DNA of 64,000 nucleotides from Pseudomonas asiatica (GTDB taxonomy: Bacteria > Pseudomonadota > Gammaproteobacteria > Pseudomonadales > Pseudomonadaceae): NCBI RefSeq assembly GCF_009932335.1, contig NZ_BLJF01000001.1, positions 62,001 to 126,000 of the forward strand, read 5' to 3'. Position numbers and translations under genes: made by a program. The notes beneath the pieces were generated by a model. The model was given only the letters and a program-made list of their open reading frames with translations, ran no database searches and was not told the origin of the DNA. Numbering within the stretch: the stretch's first letter is position 1; every line of letters begins with the position of its first letter. Shown piece after piece: positions 33,899-44,857 of this stretch.

Positions 33899-35084
33899 CA
33901 GATCGCGTAGCACCCAGCCTCGAAGCTGGCGAGGTTGCAGCCTGGTTCCGGGCTGCATGCAGATACCCCTCAAACTGCTCGACAATCCCTGGCCATCCTT
34001 GGTGGCTGGCATGCTTTCGCGCATTCAGGCGCACCCGCCGTAACGTCTCTTCTTCCTCCAGCAGCCAGCAGGCTGCATCGATGAACGCCGCCTGATCCCC
34101 CGGCATGGCCAGCGCACCGCTATGGCCATGGCGAATATGCTGCGCGGCGGCCGCCTCGTCATAGGCGACCACCGCCAACCCGGAGGCCATGGCTTCGAGC
34201 ACCACATTGCCAAAGGTTTCGGTCAGGCTCGGAAACAGGAACAGGTCACCGCTGGCATAGTGTTCGGCCAGCACCTCGCCACGCTGGGCGCCGCAGAACA
34301 TGGCATCCGGTACCTGCTGTTCGAGGGCGGCACGCTGCGGGCCGTCACCGACCATGATCAGGCGCAGACGTTTGTGTGGATAAGCTTTCTGCAGGGCCTC
34401 CAGGCTTGGGCGCAGCAAGCCCAGGTTCTTTTCTGCCGCCAGCCGCCCCACATGCAGCACGGCGATATCATCCGGGCCGAGCCCCCAGCTTTCCCGTAAT
34501 GCGGGGTTGCGCCGGGCCGGGTTGAACAGGCAGGCATCGACCCCCCGGGCCAGTAGCTCCAGGCGTTCGAAGCCACGGCGTTCGAGCTCCAGGCGCTGGC
34601 TGAGGCTGGGTACCAGGGTGATCGCCGTGCGCCGATGGAACCAGCGCAGGTAGTTGGTGAGCAGGCGCGTCAGCAGGCCCAGCCCGTACTGGCCGGAATA
34701 CTGCGGGAAGTTGGTGTGGAAGCCACTGACCACCGCAACCCCGAGGCGCCGGGCCGCGCGCAGTGCACTGAGCCCAAGCGGCCCCTCGGTGGCGATGTAC
34801 AGCACATCCGGGCGCTGTCGACGCCAGCGGCGCAACAGCTTGTGCATCGATACCTCGCCCCACTGCAAGCCCGGGTAGCCAGGCAGTGGCCAGCCACGGC
34901 ACAGCATCAGGTTCGGGTCGCTGTGCCGCGGTGCTTCTCCGGCCTGGCGTGGGCGCACCACTTCGATCTCATGGCCGCGTTGGCGCAACCCCTCGCTGAG
35001 GCGGCCAAGGGTGTTGGCCACGCCGTTGATCTCGGGTGGGAAGGTTTCGCTGACCAGGGAAATGCGTAGGGCGGGTGTATTCAT
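33894..35084 (-). CDS. GT4-family glycosyltransferase
   Basis: 396 residues from MNTPALRISLVSETFPPEIN. GT-B fold of family 4: N-terminal EINGVANTLGRLSEGLRQRG, then the nucleotide-sugar half with VLHVGRLAAEKNLGLL, MVGDGPQRAALE and the E-x7-E element SLTETFGNVVLEAMASGLAV. The pattern is close to GDP-mannose-dependent mannosyltransferases acting on glycolipids; donor and acceptor are inferred only. The Shine-Dalgarno is weak. The stop codon TAG falls inside the REP pair downstream. Confidence 0.88.
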   Translation of the reverse strand: MNTPALRISLVSETFPPEINGVANTLGRLSEGLRQRGHEIEVVRPRQAGEAPRHSDPNLMLCRGWPLPGYPGLQWGEVSMHKLLRRWRRQRPDVLYIATEGPLGLSALRAARRLGVAVVSGFHTNFPQYSGQYGLGLLTRLLTNYLRWFHRRTAITLVPSLSQRLELERRGFERLELLARGVDACLFNPARRNPALRESWGLGPDDIAVLHVGRLAAEKNLGLLRPSLEALQKAYPHKRLRLIMVGDGPQRAALEQQVPDAMFCGAQRGEVLAEHYASGDLFLFPSLTETFGNVVLEAMASGLAVVAYDEAAAAQHIRHGHSGALAMPGDQAAFIDAACWLLEEEETLRRVRLNARKHASHQGWPGIVEQFEGYLHAARNQAATSPASRLGATRSV

Positions 35085-35257
35085 GACAAAAAGTGTCCGC
35101 CTGCTGGATTGCGCCAATGTGACTGTCATGTGACGTACAGATGACGCCTGATCGCCGACGCTTTTCGCCTTGTGAATTTTTCCTTGCATGGGTGCTCAAG
35201 AGGGGGCATCGGCAGCCGATGAAGATGCATTCGACAATGCGCTCCAGGAGAGCGGTG

Positions 35258-36574
35258 ATGTTCAACAACAAGCTCAAGCAAGAAATACGGCAGCTGCGCG
35301 AAGACCTGATGTCCATCGAACAGGTCAAGAGTAGCCTCGACAGCGAGATGCTGGTACTGCAACTCGACCCACAGGGGCGGATCGAGATGGTCAACGGCAA
35401 CTTCGAGAGCGAGATGCTCTACCGTGCCGAACAATTGCTTGGGCGCAACATCGAGGACATCGTCCCCGCCCATGTGAAGACGCTGGATTTCTACCAGCGC
35501 ATGAAGGGCGCAATCAGCCGCGGTGAACACCTGAACGGTGCATTCCGCCTGCTGCGTGGCAATGGCCAGGAAGCCTGGTTACGGTCCATCCTGCAGCCGG
35601 TCAAGAACAGCGAGGGGCGCATCAAGTATTTCACGCTGCATTCCAGCGACCTTACCCGCACCATCGAGACCTCCCGCGAGCACGAAAGCCTGATCAAGGC
35701 CCTGATGCGCTCCACCGCGGTGATCGAGTTCGATCTCGATGGCACCATCCTCACTGCCAACGACCGGTTCCTGGGCGCTGTCGGTTACCGCCTGGAGCAG
35801 ATCCGGGGCAAGCATCACCGCATCTTCTGCGAGCCGGAGGAGGCCAACTCGGCCGGCTACCAGGCGTTCTGGGACAAGCTGCGCCGTGGCGAGTACGTTG
35901 CCGACCGCTTCAAGCGTATCGATGCCCACGGCCGGGTGGTCTGGCTGGAAGCTTCATACAACCCGATTTTCGATGCCCATGACGTGCTGTACAAGGTGGT
36001 GAAGTTCGCCACCGTCATCACCGATCAGGTCAACCAGGAGCAGGCGGTGGCCGAGGCGGCGGATGTCGCCTACAACACCTCGCTGGGTACCGATGCCAGT
36101 GCCCGCAAGGCCACCGATGTGGTCACCCAGAGCGTCAGCGTGATGCGCGGGCTGGAAGCGTCGATGCAAGAGGCGGCAGAGGGTATCCAGGCACTGGATA
36201 CCCAGTCGCGGGTGATCGGCTCGATCATCAAGACCATCAGCGACATTGCCGGGCAGACCAACCTGCTGGCGCTGAACGCGGCCATCGAAGCGGCCCGCGC
36301 TGGCGAACAAGGGCGTGGGTTTGCCGTGGTTGCCGATGAAGTGCGCCAACTGGCCTCGCGCACCAGCACCGCCACCGAGGAAATCGCCCGCGTGGTACAG
36401 CAGAACGAGCAACTGGCCCAAGCGGCAGTGGCGATCATCGACACCAGCAAGCGCCAGGCCGAGCAGGGCCTGGCACTGGCGGACGAGACAGGGAGCGTGA
36501 TCGTCGAGATTCAGGATGGTGCGAAGCGGGTGGTGGATGTGGTGGGGCAGTTTTCCAGCCAGTTGAGTCTTTGA
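35258..36574 (+). CDS. Soluble PAS-PAS chemoreceptor (BdlA-like)
   Basis: 438 residues and no transmembrane segment. Two PAS domains (about residues 20-140 and 145-260; [20 protein letters not shown] and [20 protein letters not shown]), then a methyl-accepting signalling domain with the hairpin core [38 protein letters not shown]. aeruginosa BdlA has this layout and controls biofilm dispersal. A cytoplasmic redox or metabolite sensor is inferred. CCAGGAG precedes ATG 35258. The C-terminus is short, without a CheR-tethering pentapeptide. Confidence 0.9.
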   Translation: MFNNKLKQEIRQLREDLMSIEQVKSSLDSEMLVLQLDPQGRIEMVNGNFESEMLYRAEQLLGRNIEDIVPAHVKTLDFYQRMKGAISRGEHLNGAFRLLRGNGQEAWLRSILQPVKNSEGRIKYFTLHSSDLTRTIETSREHESLIKALMRSTAVIEFDLDGTILTANDRFLGAVGYRLEQIRGKHHRIFCEPEEANSAGYQAFWDKLRRGEYVADRFKRIDAHGRVVWLEASYNPIFDAHDVLYKVVKFATVITDQVNQEQAVAEAADVAYNTSLGTDASARKATDVVTQSVSVMRGLEASMQEAAEGIQALDTQSRVIGSIIKTISDIAGQTNLLALNAAIEAARAGEQGRGFAVVADEVRQLASRTSTATEEIARVVQQNEQLAQAAVAIIDTSKRQAEQGLALADETGSVIVEIQDGAKRVVDVVGQFSSQLSL

Positions 36575-36604
36575 TATGGCCTGAGGTTTGTAGCGCCTAT
36601 GCAG

Positions 36605-36631
36605 TCGAGCCCCCGCCCAGATGGGGCTCGA
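36605..36631. terminator. Hairpin after the chemoreceptor gene
   Basis: TCGAGCCCC and GGGGCTCGA, perfect 9-bp arms with a 9-base loop, no T run. Probable transcript end or stabiliser. The remaining 36632-36800 holds the toxin-gene promoter, not resolved. Confidence 0.55.
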
Positions 36632-36800
36632 TCTCAGGCACGACAAAGATCCCCAACCTTGTCCATGGTGCCGGCTGAACAGCTCAACTTCGCTGAACCT
36701 GCTGTAAAAGAAGTCGCATTTTCCTACAACTGACTCAGAAACCTCCGATCCGAATCCATGATGGGATTTCCCCCTGCCCACGCTGTCAGGGAGACACCTC

Positions 36801-38147
36801 ATGTACCTGGATTACCTCGTGCCCTCCTGGCACGAGATCGAGTCACGTGTCATCGCCCTGGTGGGCTACCAAAGCGGTGGCCAGTTCCGCACCAGCCTCA
36901 ATGAAGAGGTCGCCTCGCTAGGCCTCAACCTGCGCCGGATAGAAGCCGTCCGCACCGCCTTCTACCACGCCGAATGGCAGGCGGCGCACATGCTGCGCCA
37001 GCGCTTCGCCGACCTCGACATCAACAGCATCGTCGACGAACTGCTGATGGTCGTGCGGCAGATGGCGATGATCGTCGCCGGCAGCACCATTACCGGTGGC
37101 CTGCTTGGCGCGGGGGTTGGCGCATTCGCCGGCGGCGCCGGAACCATTCCGTTTGCCGGCGCGGGCGCGGCCATGGGCCTCAAGGTCAGTGGCTGGATCC
37201 TCGGCGCGCTAGGGCTGGCTTCCATCGCCGAGTTCTTCATCGAGGGCTTGCCGCGTATCGGCGAGTACTACGTCGACGGCATTCGCTTCGCCTGGGAAGG
37301 CACCTGCGGCAATGAAGGCACGGGCCCGCTCTGCCGGGACGACCCCTATGCGATATCCCGGGCGACGCATCAGATTGCCCAAGCCCACGTGGAAGTCGTG
37401 CTGCTGTTGTTGGGGGCGATCGTGTCGTACCTCACCCGCGGCCGCGGTGATGCCCGGGTGCTCGCGCAGGAGATGGCGGCCAGCCGCAAAGGTGCGCGGC
37501 TGGGGCAATGGATGCTCAAGCATGAAGAGGGGTTGAAGAAACGGCCGGACCTGCAGGTGCCGGAGCGGCGCAAGGGGGCGGTGGGTGAGCCGCAACCGAT
37601 GCAGCCTGATCGGCCGGCAGGGAAAGACAAGGAGCCCTCGACAGGGAAGCCCGGTAGCATGCCGTTGCATACCGTGGCGTGCTTCAAGGCCGACAAATTG
37701 CCACCCGCCAAGCATGGCGAGTTTGAACGGCAGTTGAAGGGGCAGCAGGATGGGTTGAATCGGCTGACGGTTGAAGAGTTTCTCGAAAATATCGCTAATC
37801 CGGCCAAGCGAGATCCGCGCATTGCAAAAATAGCGAGAAAGGAACTTTATGATAAGTTGCAGGAGAGGATTCAGAGGGATCTGATGAAAACTATGAGTGC
37901 CATTGAAGCTAGAAATCTCTCGGTGAAGCAAGCAAAGGAAACCATGTCATCTCTCGCAGCTTTGCATAATCCTGACTTGATCGCCGGTGGACGGGATACT
38001 ATTTCTGACTTTGGCGACAGGCAAGTTAACTCGAGCATAGGCCCACAATGGAAAAGCAGAGTTTATGGTTTGAAAGCTGCTGCCGAGAAAGCTTCAAGAT
38101 CGGGTGTGGGGTCAGGCCTGTTAAATGTAAAACTGCATAAATGCTAG
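36801..38147 (+). CDS. Polymorphic toxin: glycine-zipper region plus Ntox15/Tde-like nuclease
   Basis: 448 residues. The N-terminal part has a helical segment, then a hydrophobic glycine-zipper run at about 90-142 (TITGGLLGAGVGAFAGG and on), another hydrophobic stretch near 197-211, and a Pro/Lys-rich linker at about 250-288. The C-terminal domain begins around residue 292 (VACFKADKLPPAKHGEFERQ) and carries HNPD at 389-392 followed by AGG, the HxxD motif of the Ntox15 family. Agrobacterium Tde1, a T6SS DNase effector, has this domain and an N-terminal glycine zipper. Codon use turns AT-rich in the toxin half. GGGAGA precedes ATG. Followed by its likely immunity gene. Confidence 0.82.
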   Translation: MYLDYLVPSWHEIESRVIALVGYQSGGQFRTSLNEEVASLGLNLRRIEAVRTAFYHAEWQAAHMLRQRFADLDINSIVDELLMVVRQMAMIVAGSTITGGLLGAGVGAFAGGAGTIPFAGAGAAMGLKVSGWILGALGLASIAEFFIEGLPRIGEYYVDGIRFAWEGTCGNEGTGPLCRDDPYAISRATHQIAQAHVEVVLLLLGAIVSYLTRGRGDARVLAQEMAASRKGARLGQWMLKHEEGLKKRPDLQVPERRKGAVGEPQPMQPDRPAGKDKEPSTGKPGSMPLHTVACFKADKLPPAKHGEFERQLKGQQDGLNRLTVEEFLENIANPAKRDPRIAKIARKELYDKLQERIQRDLMKTMSAIEARNLSVKQAKETMSSLAALHNPDLIAGGRDTISDFGDRQVNSSIGPQWKSRVYGLKAAAEKASRSGVGSGLLNVKLHKC

Positions 38148-38165
38148 TTGCTTGAGGGTTTCGCC

Positions 38166-38783
38166 GTGGATGAGATTTTTTCCCTGTTTGTAGAGCAAGT
38201 TGGTGAGCCGTTTTTTCGACAGGAGGTTCCTCTCTCAAGTCTGGATCGATACAGAGGGATCTTGCCGAACAAATTGTTAGAGTATTGGTGTGAGCACGGT
38301 TGGTGCGGATATGGTGACGGGATATTTTGGACTGTCAATCCCCAGGAATATGAAGAGGTAACTGCCTCGCTTATCGAAGGCACAATATTGGAGAGGCGGG
38401 ATAGATACCACCTGATCGCTCGCGGTGCATTTGGTGACCTGTATCTCTTTGGGGAGCAAACGGGTTTCTCAGTAAAGATTTTGGCTCATATTTCACGATA
38501 TAGGGGAAGTGAATATGAGTTGACGGCGGCGGATATGGACAGGGAAGTGCAAGGTTTCTTCCTTGGGAAAGAGAAGGCGTCTGTTGACTTTGATGGCATG
38601 TTCGAGCCAGCAAAGAAAAAACTGGGCATGCTAAAGCATGATGAAATGTATGGGTTCGTTCCAGCCCTGGCGTTCGGCGGCTCAAGCGACCTTGCTAACC
38701 TTGAGAAGGTTAAGGCAGTGGAGCATCTAATACTGCTTTCTCAGATTGCCACCCTCGAGCCCTACAGTTTCTCCGACTTTTGA
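38166..38783 (+). CDS. GAD/DUF1851-like immunity protein
   Basis: 205 residues from GTG 38166 (GAGGG seven bases upstream; a TTG at 38148 also opens the frame). The pattern LPNKLLEYWCEHGWCGYGDG followed by IFWTVNPQEYEEV is that of GAD-like/DUF1851 proteins, the family of Tdi1, the immunity partner of Tde1. No signal peptide, so cytoplasmic, as expected for neutralising a DNase. 18 bp after the toxin stop and equally AT-rich. Function inferred from family and position. Confidence 0.82.
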   Translation: MDEIFSLFVEQVGEPFFRQEVPLSSLDRYRGILPNKLLEYWCEHGWCGYGDGIFWTVNPQEYEEVTASLIEGTILERRDRYHLIARGAFGDLYLFGEQTGFSVKILAHISRYRGSEYELTAADMDREVQGFFLGKEKASVDFDGMFEPAKKKLGMLKHDEMYGFVPALAFGGSSDLANLEKVKAVEHLILLSQIATLEPYSFSDF

Positions 38784-38800
38784 AAATGCAATCTGCGGAA

Positions 38801-38821
38801 AGGGGCTGCCCTGCAGCCCCT
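38801..38821. terminator. Hairpin between immunity gene and cysZ
   Basis: AGGGGCTG-CCCTG-CAGCCCCT, 8-bp perfect stem between convergent genes, no T run. Confidence 0.5.
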
Positions 38822-38828
38822 CGCCCCT

Positions 38829-39557
38829 TCAGTTCCGCTCCCGCACCCAGAACAACGTAGCCCCGGCCACCGCCGCCGGCATCATCAGCACGTTCACCAG
38901 CGGGATCATCAACGCCAGGTAGGTAATGCCGCCAAAGCCCAGACTCTGCCAGCGTTTCTGGCGCAGCCAGGCGAGCATGTCCTGCCAGCTCATCTTGTTG
39001 TTGTCCGCCGGGTAGTCGATGTACTGGATAGCCATCATCCACACCCCGAAGATCAGCCAAAGCGGCGCCGCCACCACGTTGACCACCGGGATCAGCGACA
39101 GGATGAACAGGCCGATGGCCCGCGGCAGGAAGTAGCCCAGCTTGCGCATTTCACGGCCGAAGGTACGTGGCACCATGGCCACCAGTTCGCCCCAGCTGAA
39201 CGCGGGGAAATTGTCCTCGCCACGCACCACAACCTCGACCTTTTCCGCCAGAAAGCCATTGAACGGCGCGGCGATGATGTTGGCCACCAGGGTGAATGTG
39301 AAGAACACCATCAGCACCACCAGGGCGACGAACAGCGGCCAGAGGATGTAGGTGAGAAAGCTCAGCCAGCTCGGCAAGCTCGGCATCAGGGCGTCCACCC
39401 ACAGGCTGAATTGGTGGCCGGCGAAGTAGATCAGACCGCCAAACAGCAGCAGGTTGACCGCCAGCGGCAGCAGCACGAACAACCGCAGATTGGGGCTCAG
39501 CACCAGTTTCAGGCCTTCGCGCAGGTACTGGGGGCCAGAGAGGACAGGGGCTTGCAT
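38829..39557 (-). CDS. cysZ: Sulfate transporter CysZ
   Basis: 242 residues with several hydrophobic segments: [60 protein letters not shown] and [20 protein letters not shown]. The family marker [10 protein letters not shown] follows the second. Imports sulfate for cysteine synthesis across the inner membrane. The frame is open a further 81 codons upstream but lacks coding character; ATG 39557 with GGAG is the start. Confidence 0.92.
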   Translation of the reverse strand: MQAPVLSGPQYLREGLKLVLSPNLRLFVLLPLAVNLLLFGGLIYFAGHQFSLWVDALMPSLPSWLSFLTYILWPLFVALVVLMVFFTFTLVANIIAAPFNGFLAEKVEVVVRGEDNFPAFSWGELVAMVPRTFGREMRKLGYFLPRAIGLFILSLIPVVNVVAAPLWLIFGVWMMAIQYIDYPADNNKMSWQDMLAWLRQKRWQSLGFGGITYLALMIPLVNVLMMPAAVAGATLFWVRERN

Positions 39558-39686
39558 CGAGAGACTCCGCAGAGAAGGAAAACGCGCTGACCTTACCGAG
39601 TTTGCCGCGCCGACGAAAGGCGGGCAGCGGGTGGGAAACGGGCTGTAACAAAAGCAGCAGGGCTTGGCTATCGATGAAATCGCTGA

Positions 39687-39723
39687 ATAGACGATGCCTA
39701 TGAGGTGGATTGTCGAAGGATAT
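39687..39723 (+). promoter_or_regulatory. OxyR-type tandem binding site
   Basis: ATAG-N7-CTAT-N7-ATTG-N7-ATAT, 14 of 16 positions of the ATAG-N7-CTAT-N7-ATAG-N7-CTAT OxyR consensus with exact spacing. It ends one base before the -35 box of trxB, the usual activating position. OxyR control of trxB in P. putida is reported as I recall. Confidence 0.7.
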
Positions 39724-39752
39724 TTCCTTAATCTTTGCGACCTCGCTACAGT
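39724..39752 (+). promoter_or_regulatory. trxB promoter
   Basis: -35 TTCCTT (39724-39729), 17-bp spacer, -10 TACAGT (39747-39752). The weak -35 suits an activator-dependent promoter with the OxyR site abutting it. Confidence 0.55.
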
Positions 39753-39790
39753 GCGCTCAACTTTCCGCTTTCTGGGCCTGCGCGTTGTAG

Positions 39791-40849
<1,059 letters not shown>

Positions 40850-40866
40850 TCCGAGAGCGCCCCCAA

Positions 40867-40898
40867 TGAAAAAACCGGCCCTGAGGCCGGTTTTTTCA
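40867..40898. terminator. Bidirectional terminator between trxB and nadC
   Basis: TGAAAAAACCGGCC-CTGA-GGCCGGTTTTTTCA, perfect 14-bp arms with A/T tracts on both sides. Serves both convergent genes. Confidence 0.93.
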
Positions 40899-40912
40899 TG
40901 CCTGCAATCAGC

Positions 40913-41776
<864 letters not shown>

Positions 41777-42003
41777 CTAGATGCCGGCGATTATAGGGCA
41801 GGGGGCCGGTGTGTACAGTCGCCTTGGCGATGACCTTTAGTCGGCCGGTGTGAGCAGGCGGGGTAAATCAGGGTCATTAGCCAGCAAGTGAAACGGCGCT
41901 GGCAGCTATGCGGATTTTTACCGATAATGGTGACCAGTATTTGGCGTCATGACTTTGACGATCTTCAGCCCCTTCGGGCGAGACACCCTGCAAGGAGTAC
42001 AGG

Positions 42004-44163
42004 ATGCAAAAAGAAGGCAAGGTGGTGCCCTTGGCGGCAGCCATCGATCGAGGCGGGCGTACGCCTCTGCCTTGCCTTCCGGTATTGCTCCTGCAGGTGC
42101 GCGACAAGGCCGCCTTGCAGTTGCGTCAGGGCCTGCAGGGCTTGTTCGACAATGCTGACGACACCCTCTTCGAGATGGCCGACAAGGCCTTGGACCGCGG
42201 TGACCAGAACCTGTACTTCGAAGCCATGCGCGACCTGCGCCTGAAGCGCAAGAGCATCGAGCGCGGTTTTCTCGACACGTTCTATGATGCCTTTGCCCGT
42301 ATCGGCCAGGTTGACCTGCTGGCGCACATGGTCGAGCCGGGCAACCTGCGCAGCAAGGCCCACGTGGAACGGGCTGGCGCGATAGAAGGCATGGTCGCGC
42401 GTGTGCTGTCACGCGACGGTATTGCCCTGCAGCAACTGGGCCTGCGCTTGCAGGTACTGCTCGACCGCCCCCTGCACGAGCAGCACAACCCGCTGGGGCC
42501 CGCAGCGCTGTGCGGCTACTTCCTCGACGCTGGCCGCAACCTGGGGGTTGGCCTGCGGGTCAAGCTGGTCCTGCTCAAACTGTTCGAGCGCTATGTGTTG
42601 CGCGATGCCGACGTGATCTATGGCGAAGCCAACCAGTTGCTGGCCGCCGCCGGTGTACTGCCTGAATTGCCGTCGGCACCACGTCGGCGTGCCGAAGATC
42701 GGCGCATGAGCGCAGGTCGTGGGCCGGCGAACCTGGGTCACGAGGTGGGCTCGGACGCGGCAGGGCAGGCTTTCTTTGCCTCGTTGCAAACACTGCTGGC
42801 CCCGGTGCGTGGAAAGTTCGCGCCTCGTTTGCAGGCGGTGGCCGCCGCCCAGCCAATCAGCACCGCCGACCTGCTGCGCCTGCTTTCGCATTTGCAGCAC
42901 TATGTGCCCGCTACCCACGAGGCCGACGATTTCGAACTTGGCCAACAGCTTGAACAATTGCTGTTGCGGGTCAGCGTGCGCAGCGGCACACGCCGGCGTA
43001 TCGATGTTGCCGACGAGGACATGATCAACCTGGTTGGCCTGCTGTTCGCCTTCATCCAGGACGACGACAACTTGCCGGCCAGCCTGCGTGCGCTGATCGG
43101 GCGTTTGCACATTCCGCTGCTTAAAGTGGCCCTGTTGGACAAGGGGCTGCTCAGTCGTGCCAGCCACCCGGCCCGCCGGCTGCTCAACGAGATCGCTGGC
43201 GCGGCAATCGGCTGGGAATGTGGCGGCGACGGTATGCGTGACAGCCTGCACCTGCGGGTGGAGCGTATCGTCCAGCGCCTTCTCAATGATTTTGCCGAAG
43301 ATACCAGCCTGTTCTCCGAACTGCTCGAAGACTTCCTCGCTTTTAACCAGGACGAGCGGCGGCGCAACGAACTGCTCGAACAACGCACCCGCGACGCCGA
43401 AGAAGGGCGTGCCCGAACACTGCAGGCCAGGCAGCAGGTGCAGCATGCTCTCAACCAACGGCTGCGCGGCAGGTTATTGCCGCAGGTGGTGGTACAGATG
43501 CTGGTGCAAGCCTGGAGCCAGGTACTGCTGTTGGCCTGGCTCAAGCAAGGTGAAGCATCCCAGGCCTGGCGGGATGCCTTGCAGACGATGGACACGCTGC
43601 TGGCCAGCATCACTCCGCCGCATGAGCCGCATGCCTTGCTGCAGCAGGTACCGGGCCTGCTCAAGGCACTGCGCGATGGCCTGGCCAGCGTGGCCCTGGA
43701 CTCGGCAGCGACCCGCGAATTCTTCCTGCAACTGGAACAGCTGCACCTGCGTGCCTGCGCGGGTACCGCGATGCAGCCCGGCACTGAGGGCCAGCCTTTG
43801 AGCGAAGTGCTGGTGGCCGAGGACATCGTCCTGGCGATTGCCGAGGAACCCGCTTGTGCTCCGTCGCAGTTTGCCGACGGGCAGGCTGTCGCCGTGCGTC
43901 AGGTGCAGCGCCTGCGTATCGGTACCTGGGTAGAAGTGCTGGACGAGGACGAACCGCTGCGCTGCAAACTGGTGGCGCGCGTCGACAGTAGCGACCGGCT
44001 GGTGTTCGCCAACCGCACCGGCATGAAAGTACGCGAATGGAACGGGGCCAGCCTGGCCCGGGCACTGCATCGAGGTGAGGTGCGGGTGCTGGATGACGGG
44101 CTTTTGTTCGAGCGCGCGCTGGAAGCAGTACTCGAAACGCTTCGCGTAGGGGTACCTGTCTAG
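42004..44163 (+). CDS. DUF1631-family protein with PilZ-like C-terminus
   Basis: 719 residues, largely helical and soluble. The DUF1631 core covers most of the protein (RGFLDTFYDAFARIGQVDLL). The last 90 residues (RLRIGTWVEVLDEDEPLRCK and LVFANRTGMKVREW) look like a small beta-barrel of the PilZ/YcgR type, but the RxxxR c-di-GMP motif is not evident. The role is not known to me. AAGGAG lies before ATG 42004. Monocistronic by spacing; ampD follows after 121 bp. Confidence 0.82.
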   Translation: MQKEGKVVPLAAAIDRGGRTPLPCLPVLLLQVRDKAALQLRQGLQGLFDNADDTLFEMADKALDRGDQNLYFEAMRDLRLKRKSIERGFLDTFYDAFARIGQVDLLAHMVEPGNLRSKAHVERAGAIEGMVARVLSRDGIALQQLGLRLQVLLDRPLHEQHNPLGPAALCGYFLDAGRNLGVGLRVKLVLLKLFERYVLRDADVIYGEANQLLAAAGVLPELPSAPRRRAEDRRMSAGRGPANLGHEVGSDAAGQAFFASLQTLLAPVRGKFAPRLQAVAAAQPISTADLLRLLSHLQHYVPATHEADDFELGQQLEQLLLRVSVRSGTRRRIDVADEDMINLVGLLFAFIQDDDNLPASLRALIGRLHIPLLKVALLDKGLLSRASHPARRLLNEIAGAAIGWECGGDGMRDSLHLRVERIVQRLLNDFAEDTSLFSELLEDFLAFNQDERRRNELLEQRTRDAEEGRARTLQARQQVQHALNQRLRGRLLPQVVVQMLVQAWSQVLLLAWLKQGEASQAWRDALQTMDTLLASITPPHEPHALLQQVPGLLKALRDGLASVALDSAATREFFLQLEQLHLRACAGTAMQPGTEGQPLSEVLVAEDIVLAIAEEPACAPSQFADGQAVAVRQVQRLRIGTWVEVLDEDEPLRCKLVARVDSSDRLVFANRTGMKVREWNGASLARALHRGEVRVLDDGLLFERALEAVLETLRVGVPV

Positions 44164-44284
44164 CGCAAGATCTGCAGGTTTGCGCGATCCCTGTGGGAGC
44201 GGGTATTACAATCATTCACATGCAAACGCTGTTGGCCAAAGGGCATACTGTCTACCTGTTCACGGCGCTCTCAGGATCTGCCCC

Positions 44285-44857
44285 ATGCAATTGGACCGTG
44301 CCACTGGCTGGTTCCACGGAATCGGAATCACCCACTGCCCCTCGCCGAACTTCAATGCTCGCCCCGAAGGCGAATCGATTTCCCTGCTGGTTATTCACAA
44401 CATCAGCCTGCCGCCGGCCTGCTTCGGTACCGGCAAGGTCCAGCAATTCTTCCAGAACCGCCTGGACCCCAATGAGCACTCGTACTTCGCCAGCATCAAC
44501 CACCTGACCGTATCGGCGCACCTGTTCGTCGAGCGTGACGGTGCGGTGACCCAGTTCGTGTCGTTGCTCGACCGCGCCTGGCATGCTGGTGTGTCGTGCT
44601 TCGACGGGCGTGAAGGCTGTAACGATTTCTCCATCGGTATAGAACTGGAAGGCACCGACGACCTGCCCTATACCGATGCCCAGTACGCGGTGCTGGAGCA
44701 ACTTACCCGGCACATCCGCGGTGTCTGGCCGGCCATCGGGCTGGACCGCATCCAGGGCCATAGCGATATTGCCCCGCAGCGCAAGACCGACCCCGGCCCG
44801 GCCTTCGACTGGCCGCGCTACCGAAAGGCGCTGCAGCAAAACGAGGAAAAGGCATGA
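44285..44857 (+). CDS. ampD: 1,6-anhydro-N-acetylmuramyl-L-alanine amidase
   Basis: 190 residues. Zinc ligands of the AmpD amidase are visible: His38 (LLVIHNISLPP), His159 and Asp169 (GHSDIAPQRKTDPG). Cytoplasmic, it cleaves the peptide from anhydro-muropeptides in cell-wall recycling and thereby keeps AmpR-controlled beta-lactamase low where ampC is present. ampE follows with a four-base overlap. A partial REP motif (CCCTGTGGGAGCGGG) sits in the 121-bp upstream gap. Confidence 0.95.
   Translation: MQLDRATGWFHGIGITHCPSPNFNARPEGESISLLVIHNISLPPACFGTGKVQQFFQNRLDPNEHSYFASINHLTVSAHLFVERDGAVTQFVSLLDRAWHAGVSCFDGREGCNDFSIGIELEGTDDLPYTDAQYAVLEQLTRHIRGVWPAIGLDRIQGHSDIAPQRKTDPGPAFDWPRYRKALQQNEEKA

Noticed and set aside
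36575..38830. Prophage or integrative element boundaries around the toxin cassette
   Set aside because: No integrase, tRNA target, direct repeats or phage genes are seen; flanking genes keep their usual order.
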